A stretch of 64,000 nucleotides of DNA. Source: Candidatus Poribacteria bacterium (lineage in GTDB: Bacteria; Poribacteria; WGA-4E; WGA-3G). This document shows positions 24,425 through 31,794 of this stretch, piece after piece; position 1 is the stretch's first letter; every line of letters starts with the position of its first letter. Under the pieces are notes generated by a model. It had not been told where the DNA came from. It did not search any database and was given only the letters and a program-made list of their open reading frames with translations. Made by a program: the position numbers and the translations under genes. The stretch lies in assembly GCA_022821065.1 (NCBI GenBank), contig JAJEEK010000122.1:26796-90795 (forward strand), written 5' to 3'.

Positions 24425-26509
24425 ATGTGCTTAGAAAAATGGACGACACTCCGAACTGAACATGTCCACTTACTTGCCGAAGAACTTGCGGCGCGAAATT
24501 TACCCGTTATCGATCAATTTGAGCCGATCGCCGACATTGAAGAACTCCTCACATTCGCTGAAGCAAATCCGACCCCGACGGTATTTATGCCACAACATCC
24601 CGCGTGGCGGTTAGAATCCGTCGCGTCGCGGGTCATTGAGGCGGTCGCGATCGCTGCGCATGAACCGCTCAACGAATTTGGGTATCGCGAACTTGCACGC
24701 ATCCTATTAGAGCATACTGTCTACCTCTATGTATATCCTGATGGCGATCCGCGTCCGAGATTGGAAGCTGGAAGTGCTTTGGCACTTGCAGGCTGCATCT
24801 GTGCGTCGCTACCACAGTCCGAACTTTGGCGACTCGCTGGATTCGGAAGAATTTCGGCAGTACTTTCAGAGGTCGCACCAACCCCATCGGATTCGCATCT
24901 CATCCTGCCAATTGATGCTGCCTTTTCACTCGCGAATGAACGAAATCTACCGATCTTGGCATCCACCGTTGAGACTTATAATAGCGTTCTCAAACGGAAT
25001 ATTCTAATTGAAACTCAATTTAACTTCCCCTTAAGCGATAGCGATTTCTTTCACGCTCTCAACTTAAATTTTCCGGGACTCGAAGCCGTGAAAACCGCTA
25101 TCCTATCAGACGACATAGATACCGCGAAATCTGCATACACCGACTTTGTCGTGGCGACTTGCAATCCCGATTCTGCCGTATCTGACTACACGACTGCTAA
25201 AACCTATATCGAATGTCTACTTCGGTTGTCTATCCAGCCGACACCAGCTATCATTGCGACGACAGAGATCGGTATCGCTGCGTGTCTGTTTCCGGAATTC
25301 CGATGGAGTGAGCATTTCCATAAATTGGCACTGCACCGCTATCAGTGGATAGCGGAGGCCTTCTTCCACGTTGATGGTTTTCATAAGGATCGGACGTTGC
25401 GCGTCCAAGTTGAGGCGATCAGTCATTTCGTAAGGTTCCTATCGGTTCATGCGGAGACGACGGCGCGTCCCCATGATTTTGAAGAGATGGAAACGTTTCT
25501 TAAAAAACTGGTGGCGACGTGCATCCATTTGAGCAAACCCGATTACACGTTTCCGCCACTCGGGCGGCTTCCAAACTCCAATTTTGATGCTATTGAACTC
25601 TGCAAAATCGTTGATAGCAACTTCAAACGCGAGGATTTTCCATATCCTGATACCACATCTTACGCGCTCCCTGAGACCGGTTACTACGTGATGAGAGATA
25701 ACTGGGAATCGGATGCGCAATACCTGCTTTTCGACACACAGCCATCGACGGAATCCAACAGTCCAGACACATCCGGCCTCGTCCTACACGCGCACGAACG
25801 GCAACTGGCAACGTGCACAGTCCGTATGGTTGATTCCGAACTATCGGTATCCGAGGCACTTGATTCTCGGTGGATAACTGTCCCCGCCTTCGATTTCGTC
25901 GAAAATTGGTATCAGAATTTGTCGGTACACTACAAACGCGTTATTTTTTCTCTCAAAGGCGAATACTTCATCTTGCACGATCTCTTACTCGGTGAAGAAG
26001 CGCAGACAGTGGAACAGGTTTTCCGTTTTGATGGTGATGTTAACGTTGAGGCAGAACAGACGTGGACACAGGACGCACACCGTAGTAATCTCTTTATTTC
26101 GACAACAGGGACGACGGACATCACAGTGGCGTTAGATACCGACACTGTTACCTATCGGTGCACCAGCGAACCGCCGGGTGTGCTGAACATCTTGCTATTT
26201 CCGATGAGACCCGATATGACGGTGCATCCGATTATTTCTGCTATCGTTGTTGAGACGGATGCCGATGTGCTCGCGACAGGTTTCACTGTCGAATTACCTG
26301 ACACCACAGACACGTTCCTTATTTCCGATGACGGTTTAGCGGAGATGTCAGCGGGAGATATTATGTTTGTTGGAGAGTTCCTCTTTTTACGGAGAGATGC
26401 TTCTGGATCGGTGTCTCAATTCATTATGCTGAACGGAAAGTTTCTGCAGGTGGGTTCGCAAGTCCTTGCGGATTTAGAGGAACCTCGCGAAAGTTATGTG
26501 CAAATGTGA
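24425..26509 (+). CDS. Heparinase II/III-like protein
   Basis: About 694 residues. The N-terminal half is helical (FEPIADIEELLTFAEANP; the helix-rich RYQWIAEAFFHVDGFHKDRTLRVQVEAISHFV resembles the alpha/alpha toroid of polysaccharide lyases). The C-terminal half is beta-rich with LPETGYYVMRDNWESDAQYLLFDTQP and the pattern DTSGLVLHAHERQL, which recalls heparinase II/III proteins (GYYVMRDGW...HGHADALSF). No signal peptide is visible, unusual for a lyase. The substrate would be an acidic polysaccharide; enzymatic activity is uncertain since the usual Asp after the His is replaced. The start at 24425 follows the terminator and GAGG. Confidence 0.65.
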   Translation: MCLEKWTTLRTEHVHLLAEELAARNLPVIDQFEPIADIEELLTFAEANPTPTVFMPQHPAWRLESVASRVIEAVAIAAHEPLNEFGYRELARILLEHTVYLYVYPDGDPRPRLEAGSALALAGCICASLPQSELWRLAGFGRISAVLSEVAPTPSDSHLILPIDAAFSLANERNLPILASTVETYNSVLKRNILIETQFNFPLSDSDFFHALNLNFPGLEAVKTAILSDDIDTAKSAYTDFVVATCNPDSAVSDYTTAKTYIECLLRLSIQPTPAIIATTEIGIAACLFPEFRWSEHFHKLALHRYQWIAEAFFHVDGFHKDRTLRVQVEAISHFVRFLSVHAETTARPHDFEEMETFLKKLVATCIHLSKPDYTFPPLGRLPNSNFDAIELCKIVDSNFKREDFPYPDTTSYALPETGYYVMRDNWESDAQYLLFDTQPSTESNSPDTSGLVLHAHERQLATCTVRMVDSELSVSEALDSRWITVPAFDFVENWYQNLSVHYKRVIFSLKGEYFILHDLLLGEEAQTVEQVFRFDGDVNVEAEQTWTQDAHRSNLFISTTGTTDITVALDTDTVTYRCTSEPPGVLNILLFPMRPDMTVHPIISAIVVETDADVLATGFTVELPDTTDTFLISDDGLAEMSAGDIMFVGEFLFLRRDASGSVSQFIMLNGKFLQVGSQVLADLEEPRESYVQM

Positions 26510-26546
26510 TTGAGACAAGTGGATATACGTACCTATCCATTGTTCG

Positions 26547-27722
26547 TTAGAGGGAAAGAAGGTGCGATTCTGTTAAATGCTCTCGTGGTATTGGACGTTC
26601 CCTTGGCAGATAAATCGCAACATCAATACCGATGCCGTGTAGGTATTTACACATCAACGGCCCTACATCTTTCCAATTTAATCCGCCTAAACCACATCCG
26701 AGCGCAGGCATAGCAAGCGATTGAATGCCTTGTTCTGTAAAGTTCCGGCGTATCCAGTCCAAGCCACCTTCAATATCTTCTAATCGTGAGTTCTCTCTCC
26801 ACTTGCGCTTTGTCGCGAACAGCAGGAACCATTTTACAGCGTTAGGTGTAGCAAGATCAGTGCCGAAATCTGCTAATTCTTCATCCAATGACCCCTCGCG
26901 TTTATAGATATATGGCTTTGTCGCTGTGATACGTTTGGATCGGCAGGCATCCTGATATGCTACATAAACATCCGGAAATTGGTACTTGGCACGCGAGGCT
27001 AACCCTTTTCCCATAACGCCTTCGAGGTTAACACTAATTGTTAACGTCTGTAGATTAGAGAAAAACATATCTCCTTCAATTAGTGAAATATTATCTCCAA
27101 TTTTATCTCGTCTGTTTGGCTGGAAGAACATCTTAGGTTCTGGAATAATAGAGATTGAACGGTAGCCTACCATTGCAGACAATCTTGATCGTGTTTCCTC
27201 GTCAGCAACGTAAATCGAATTGATAAATTCCGGATCCACTCTCTGAGGTACTAAGCATTCTGCCATAATTTTGCGTTTTGATCCATCAAGGTTGTTCCAC
27301 CACTCGCTCTGTACTATTTTCCATTGCTGTTCAATCATTTTTAAACCGTCGGAAGGCGTGTAAAATTGTGTGGGATCATTGGCAGCATTTCCGTCGGTGA
27401 TAAAAGCACCAGGTGTTTGTAAGACTTTTATGGTAACAGGAACGACAGCCAAATCCTTGGCTCGTTTTTTCTTTTCATGAACAACACGATACATCATTGG
27501 GTTCCGCGGCTGAAAGTAGAGGTTCGCATAATTCCACAGACTTTTTCGGTCAGGTGTGTTTTTCTCTTTTCGTCTATTGACAATCTCTGTGTTATAAATG
27601 TGAGTGGTGTGTACACGTTCCTCTTCGATTTTCTCGAGAGAAAGAATCCCCTTTTCAAGAATGGAAGGCAGATTGTCCACATGTGTAATGTAATAGAGGT
27701 TTCTTATATCTAATTTTGGCAT
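26547..27722 (-). CDS. One-piece DarT-DarG: DNA ADP-ribosyltransferase toxin fused to macrodomain antitoxin
   Basis: 391 residues in two domains. Residues 1-205 match DarT (DUF4433), which attaches ADP-ribose to thymidine in single-stranded DNA: LYYITHVDNLPSILEKGILS (NAD-binding His14), NRRKE, LYFQPRNPMMY, PGAFITDGNAA, and RKIMAECLVP with the candidate catalytic Glu155. Residues 211-372 match the DarG macrodomain, which removes that ADP-ribose: ISLIEGDMF, GVMGKGLASRAKYQFPDVY, FATKRKWRENSRLEDIEGG, and PALGCGLGGLNWKDV. DarT and DarG are normally separate, adjacent genes; the DarG C-terminal toxin-binding region is absent here. The start has GAGGTG 5 nt upstream. A 46-codon ORF ends 2 nt before it, and both lie behind one promoter. 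A defence or stress role is inferred from the family. Confidence 0.9.
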   Translation of the reverse strand: MPKLDIRNLYYITHVDNLPSILEKGILSLEKIEEERVHTTHIYNTEIVNRRKEKNTPDRKSLWNYANLYFQPRNPMMYRVVHEKKKRAKDLAVVPVTIKVLQTPGAFITDGNAANDPTQFYTPSDGLKMIEQQWKIVQSEWWNNLDGSKRKIMAECLVPQRVDPEFINSIYVADEETRSRLSAMVGYRSISIIPEPKMFFQPNRRDKIGDNISLIEGDMFFSNLQTLTISVNLEGVMGKGLASRAKYQFPDVYVAYQDACRSKRITATKPYIYKREGSLDEELADFGTDLATPNAVKWFLLFATKRKWRENSRLEDIEGGLDWIRRNFTEQGIQSLAMPALGCGLGGLNWKDVGPLMCKYLHGIGIDVAIYLPRERPIPREHLTESHLLSL

Positions 27723-27724
27723 GT

Positions 27725-27865
27725 TTACACCTCATTGCAACTGTTCTTAAATTTCAAGCCTCCAAAAGAGATTCGCTTGAGGGACGTTCCTGCACAACGG
27801 GAATCACGTAACTCCGAATAGTTTTTTTCTGGATGAACGGGACCTTGCGTTCCAAAGCGTCTCAT
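27725..27865 (-). CDS. 46-residue ORF upstream of darTG, possible AAA-ATPase remnant
   Basis: Too short for most callers. The ATG at 27865 has a strong GAGGAG site 5 nt upstream. The product starts MRRFGTQGPVHPEKNY, close to the recalled N-terminus of AAA-like ATPases fused to PD-(D/E)XK-type regions (FxTxGPVxPExHYxVPR), then runs into unrelated basic sequence ending NSCNEV. Another frame just downstream reads SYVIPVVQERPSSESLLEA then stops, consistent with a frameshifted continuation. The stop TAA is 2 nt before the darTG ATG, so translation would be coupled. It is either a gene remnant that donates promoter and ribosome binding site to darTG, or a small functional peptide. Confidence 0.55.
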   Translation of the reverse strand: MRRFGTQGPVHPEKNYSELRDSRCAGTSLKRISFGGLKFKNSCNEV

Positions 27866-27889
27866 GCTTTCTCCTCAAACCGTAGCATT

Positions 27890-27925
27890 GGTATTCCTAT
27901 CTCCATCTGTTTAGATAAGAATACC
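27890..27925. promoter_or_regulatory. Operator-like dyad over the darTG promoter
   Basis: GGTATTC-C-TATCT (27890-27902) and AGATA-A-GAATACC (27913-27925) are inverted with one mismatch around a 10-bp centre. The dyad covers the -10 box and likely transcription start of the promoter reading toward darTG, as expected for a repressor site; a hairpin in the mRNA leader is the alternative. Confidence 0.6.
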
Positions 27926-27946
27926 ATCTCACGCTTTCATTGTCAA
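27918..27946 (-). promoter_or_regulatory. Promoter of the small ORF-darTG unit
   Basis: Minus strand: -35 TTGACA (27946-27941), 17-bp spacer, -10 TATTCT (27923-27918) preceded by TGG (extended -10). It lies between the fused ECF ATPase stop and the 46-codon ORF. Confidence 0.7.
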
Positions 27947-27973
27947 GCGATTTTGCTGCTATTGGGCGTGTAA

Positions 27974-29509
27974 TCATAGTGACGCTTGTTGTAGGAGTTT
28001 AGGATTCGCGAAGGCAGTGTGGGGTGCTCCGTCGAAGATTAATTCGCCATTGTGTAATAGGAGGACGCGGGTGGCGTATTTCAAGGTGAGTTCTGTATCA
28101 TGCGTTGCGAAGACGAGAGTTTTATTTTCCTGTTGGATTTCATCGCGTAGTTCGTCCATCAGTTGATGGAGATGCTGCGCGTCTTGACCTGTGGTCGGTT
28201 CATCAAGGAGGAAAAGGTCAGGGTGTAATGAAAAAGTCGCGGCGACAGCAACGCGTTGACGTTGTCCGCGCGATAACGCATACGGTGCCTCTGCTGCATA
28301 ATTGTTTAAATCGAACTGGGTTAGCGTTTTATTGACTCGGTTTTCAAGAAGCTGCGTGGAGAATTTAAGGTTCTTAGGACCGAATGCAACCTCATCGCGA
28401 ACGGTTCCTGCCTGCAGTAGCAAATCTGGGTTTTGGAAAACGATACCGACCTTACCTGCCAACTCGTGAAGTTTCAAACGACTACACGGCTGACCGTCAA
28501 TAGTGATCTCACCCGATGACGGACGCAGCAAACCTGTGATGAGGTGTATCAGTGTTGTTTTACCGGAGCCGTTTGCCCCCATAATTGCTATCACTTCACC
28601 ACGTTGCCCCACACAAGAAACTTCATGGACGGCATTGCTGTCGGTTTTAGGATAACGGAAGCAGAGGTTCCTGATAGTGAGAAGTTCCGTACTGTGTCCT
28701 GTATCCGATGCGTGCTTATGTATTGGTGTCGGGGTTTTTGATCGGGCATCTTCTGGCACACGAGTTGCTTCTGGAACCTGTACCCCTAAACGTCTATAGG
28801 GTGTAAAATCTTGGAATGCCTCGGTTTTTGGCAAGTCCACAAGGAGTTTGCCATCGTCCATTAACCAAACATGATCGCACAACGGCGCGATTTCTCTCGT
28901 ATGATGCGTCGCTAAGACAACCGTTATACCGAAATCGTTATTAAGCTGCTTCACGATATTGAGAATTTCCCGCGTGCCTTTAGGATCAAGATGACTGGTG
29001 GGTTCATCAAGGAGTAGAACTTGTGGCTGCATCGCACAGACTGCAGCAAGCGCGACACGCTGTTTCTGACCGCCAGAGAGCGATGAAATCTCACGCGCCT
29101 CAAATCCTTGTAAACCGACCTGCCTCAGGGCGGAAGTTATCCGTTCTTGTATTTTTTCGGGAGGGAAACCGAGGTTTTCGAGCCCAAAAGCGATTTCATC
29201 TTGTACCAGCGTGCAAAAGAGTTGATCGTCGGGGTTTTGGAAGAGGAGTGAAACCTGTTGACACGTGGTAACGAGTGGCTGTGTCGCTATGTTTTCACCA
29301 TCAAGGTGCACAGTTCCACTTAGAACCCCAGCAGAGGCGTGTGGGATCAATCCGTTCAACGTCCGCAATAGAGTGGATTTACCGCAACCCGTTGGCCCCG
29401 TCAACAACACAAATGCCCCAGAAGATACACGGGTCGTGATACCGCGAAGGGTCGGTATCTCTCGGCTCGGGTATGTAAAACGGAGGTTTTCTATTTCAAG
29501 GCACGCCAT
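27974..29509 (-). CDS. Fused double ABC ATPase, ECF/cobalt-type
   Basis: 511 residues made of two ABC ATPase domains joined head to tail, as in fused EcfA1-EcfA2 (YkoD-type) components of energy-coupling-factor vitamin and metal transporters. Domain 1 has Walker A GPTGCGKST (about residue 39), LFQNPDDQLFC, signature LSGGQKQRV, Walker B VLLLDEPTSHLD. Domain 2 has GANGSGKTT (about 311), FQNPDLLLQAG, signature LSRGQRQRV (Gly to Arg change), LFLLDEPTTGQD. The FQNPD Q-loops are typical of ECF ATPases. No EcfT or substrate-binding EcfS gene is in the window. It starts 7 bp after the radical-SAM gene's stop, suggesting co-transcription. Confidence 0.9.
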   Translation of the reverse strand: MACLEIENLRFTYPSREIPTLRGITTRVSSGAFVLLTGPTGCGKSTLLRTLNGLIPHASAGVLSGTVHLDGENIATQPLVTTCQQVSLLFQNPDDQLFCTLVQDEIAFGLENLGFPPEKIQERITSALRQVGLQGFEAREISSLSGGQKQRVALAAVCAMQPQVLLLDEPTSHLDPKGTREILNIVKQLNNDFGITVVLATHHTREIAPLCDHVWLMDDGKLLVDLPKTEAFQDFTPYRRLGVQVPEATRVPEDARSKTPTPIHKHASDTGHSTELLTIRNLCFRYPKTDSNAVHEVSCVGQRGEVIAIMGANGSGKTTLIHLITGLLRPSSGEITIDGQPCSRLKLHELAGKVGIVFQNPDLLLQAGTVRDEVAFGPKNLKFSTQLLENRVNKTLTQFDLNNYAAEAPYALSRGQRQRVAVAATFSLHPDLFLLDEPTTGQDAQHLHQLMDELRDEIQQENKTLVFATHDTELTLKYATRVLLLHNGELIFDGAPHTAFANPKLLQQASL

Positions 29510-29516
29510 GCTCCGG

Positions 29517-31520
29517 TTAAGTCAGACCATCAATTTGGACAGGAACAGAACCGAAGAGATTCTCTAAATGCCCGGTGACGGACTCTTGGAAAGCGTCAAA
29601 AGTTTCTTGGACGTTCTGCTTGAGATCGTCTGTATGGTGTTTGAAAGCGTTATGGAGTTGTGCGCGTTGGGCATGAACGCGGGCGAAAAGGCTATGGATA
29701 TACGCTTGTAACTCACCGAAGCGTTCAGTCTGTGCTTTTGCGAAATCGCCGACTGTGGCTTTGAAAGCGTCGAATTCTGCTGCTAAGTATTCCTTGAACA
29801 TAGATTGCTGAAACCCTATCAGTGCGCTGTGTGCTGCGTATCGGAAATCCTTATGAATCGTATTGTATTCTGCCTTAACACGTGTGAAAAGTTGCCTTGA
29901 ATAACTGGGGATTTCACTCATTCGCTCGCCTTGATTATTTATAAGTTTGGAGATGTTCGCTTTAAATGTATCCATCTCTTGCGCCAAGAAGGTCCTGAAA
30001 TCCTCAACGGCAACGGTATGGCGAGTTATTTTTTCAAGGTGATAGCCCATAACTGCTAACCGCACTGCTTCGGGGAACATTCCAGGGTGGTTTTTGAGGG
30101 TCTTTATGAGAAATTTGGTGTACTCCAAACCTTGTCTTGAGAAAAGTTGCTTCTGGATTGACCGGGCAAATGCGCGCACTTCTTCCTGCCGGATGGCTCT
30201 GACGTTATGGGCGGTCTGAGGCATGTGTTCAAGCAACCGCGAACATCGGGCAAAATAGTTTTTTAGGGTCGGATCGTAGAGCGTTGAAATGACGCGCCTA
30301 TACTCGGTAATGAGTTTCTCACGCGGCATTTCTGGCACAAAGTTGAGGCTCATATCGGTGTTATTTCCGCTTGATTCTACCAGCAGTCGGTCTTCTTGTT
30401 TCAATCGGTGCCAAAGGTCCGTCTCCTTTAACGCGGTAAGTAACCCAGCCATTGCCATGGGGATGCCTGCTTCCTGAATAAAGTTGATATGTGAATCAAA
30501 TTCGGTATCGCCATCAAGCCCGATGATAAAGCCACCTGTCACCTCTAATCCCTTGTTCTGTATTTTTCTGATTGCGCGCATTAGGTAACTACCCGCTTCT
30601 TCGTCTTTACTGGTGTTCTGCCCTTTGGAAGTGCTGAGGAGTGCCTCATCATTCGGGGACTCAATACCGAGGAAGACCATGTTAAATCCGGATTCATTCA
30701 TTGCATCGAGCATCTCAGGGATCTCAACGAGATTTACACTGGCTTCGGTATAGAGTGAAAACGGGAAATCTCGTTCCTCTTGCCATTCCTTTACAGCAGG
30801 GAGTAGACGCATCGCGTCGCGCTTGTTGCCGATAAAGTTATCATCAACGACGAACATCGGACCTGTCCAACCGTGTTTATAGAGGAGTTCAAATTCATTG
30901 AGCATCTGTTCGTTGCTTTTCGTGCGGGGGACGCGGCCGAATAATTTAGTAATATCGCAAAATTCGCAATTGAAAGGGCAACCGCGTGAAAATTGGAGTG
31001 CCATTGAACCGTAGGCATTAACATCAATGAGGTCATAGCGCGGGGGTGGTGTTTTCGTGATATCCGGTTTCCGCTGCTCACGATAGACCTCTTTCGCACA
31101 ACCACTCTCAAAATCGGTTAAGAAATCCTCGAAGATCTCTTCAACTTCACCCATGAGAAAATGGTTGATCGTGGCATCCGTTTCCGCTTTGATATTATCG
31201 TAGTAGGAAGTAGGGTGTGGACCACCCGCAATAATCGGAATTTCTTTTTCATTACAACGTTCAGCGACTTCATAGAGCGACGCTTTTTGCACAATCATCG
31301 TTGAAGTCAAAGCAACATCTGCCCACTGAAGGTGTTCATCCGTCAACGGTTCAATGTTCAGATCAACAACTTTTAGCGCATAATTCTTCGGGAACATTCC
31401 AGCGATAGTCAATAGTCCGAGCGGGGGCATTGATGATTTCTTTCCAAGAAATTCTAAAGCGTACTTAAAGCCCCAATATGATGGCGGGAACTTAGGATAA
31501 ATAAATAGTGCATTCGGCAT
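29517..31520 (-). CDS. B12-binding-domain radical SAM protein with helical C-terminal extension
   Basis: 667 residues. The N-terminal cobalamin-binding Rossmann domain (about 1-140) includes FPPSYWGFKYALEFLGKKSSMPPLGLLT-like sequence and IIAGGPHPTSYY. The radical SAM core has CPFNCEFC (about residues 179-187). A DUF4070-type region follows, as in the HpnP/HpnJ class that modifies hopanoids and other lipids. The reaction here is unknown, probably methylation or a C-C rearrangement. Residues about 520-667 form an extra amphipathic helical tail with an internal duplication (EMDTFKANISKLI... / EFDAFKATVGDFA...) like apolipoprotein or phasin helices. It is first gene of the unit with the ECF ATPase; AAGGAG lies 13 nt before the ATG. 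Confidence 0.85.
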   Translation of the reverse strand: MPNALFIYPKFPPSYWGFKYALEFLGKKSSMPPLGLLTIAGMFPKNYALKVVDLNIEPLTDEHLQWADVALTSTMIVQKASLYEVAERCNEKEIPIIAGGPHPTSYYDNIKAETDATINHFLMGEVEEIFEDFLTDFESGCAKEVYREQRKPDITKTPPPRYDLIDVNAYGSMALQFSRGCPFNCEFCDITKLFGRVPRTKSNEQMLNEFELLYKHGWTGPMFVVDDNFIGNKRDAMRLLPAVKEWQEERDFPFSLYTEASVNLVEIPEMLDAMNESGFNMVFLGIESPNDEALLSTSKGQNTSKDEEAGSYLMRAIRKIQNKGLEVTGGFIIGLDGDTEFDSHINFIQEAGIPMAMAGLLTALKETDLWHRLKQEDRLLVESSGNNTDMSLNFVPEMPREKLITEYRRVISTLYDPTLKNYFARCSRLLEHMPQTAHNVRAIRQEEVRAFARSIQKQLFSRQGLEYTKFLIKTLKNHPGMFPEAVRLAVMGYHLEKITRHTVAVEDFRTFLAQEMDTFKANISKLINNQGERMSEIPSYSRQLFTRVKAEYNTIHKDFRYAAHSALIGFQQSMFKEYLAAEFDAFKATVGDFAKAQTERFGELQAYIHSLFARVHAQRAQLHNAFKHHTDDLKQNVQETFDAFQESVTGHLENLFGSVPVQIDGLT

Positions 31521-31555
31521 GATTTCAATCTAACTCCTTAGGGGTGATACTCTAT

Positions 31556-31585
31556 AGTGTATTGATTGCCAGTGTATTGATTGCC
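31556..31585. repeat. 15-bp tandem duplication upstream of the radical SAM gene
   Basis: AGTGTATTGATTGCC occurs twice without spacing (31556-31570, 31571-31585), about 40 bp upstream of the radical SAM start in the divergent intergenic region. It may be a regulator half-site pair or simple slippage. Confidence 0.7.
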
Positions 31586-31708
31586 AAATTTTTTGAATAA
31601 ACTATTAATGTTATGAATCCAAATTAATGTAATATTGCTTAATATAATACCACAATTTGAGAATTTTATCAAGTTTTTTTCTTCTGACATCGGATATTTG
31701 GCGTTTGT

Positions 31709-31738
31709 TTGCGCTTAACGCAGCGAATATGCTAAAAT
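31709..31738 (+). promoter_or_regulatory. Candidate promoter of the Omp85 gene
   Basis: -10 TAAAAT (31733-31738) with an extended TGC, and TTGCGC 18 bp upstream. It lies 57 bp before the start codon. The rest of 31586-31700 is AT-rich and empty. Confidence 0.5.
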
Positions 31739-31794
31739 ACGACAACAACATAGACGCAATTAACAGACTTACCGATTATAAATGGGGCCCATAG

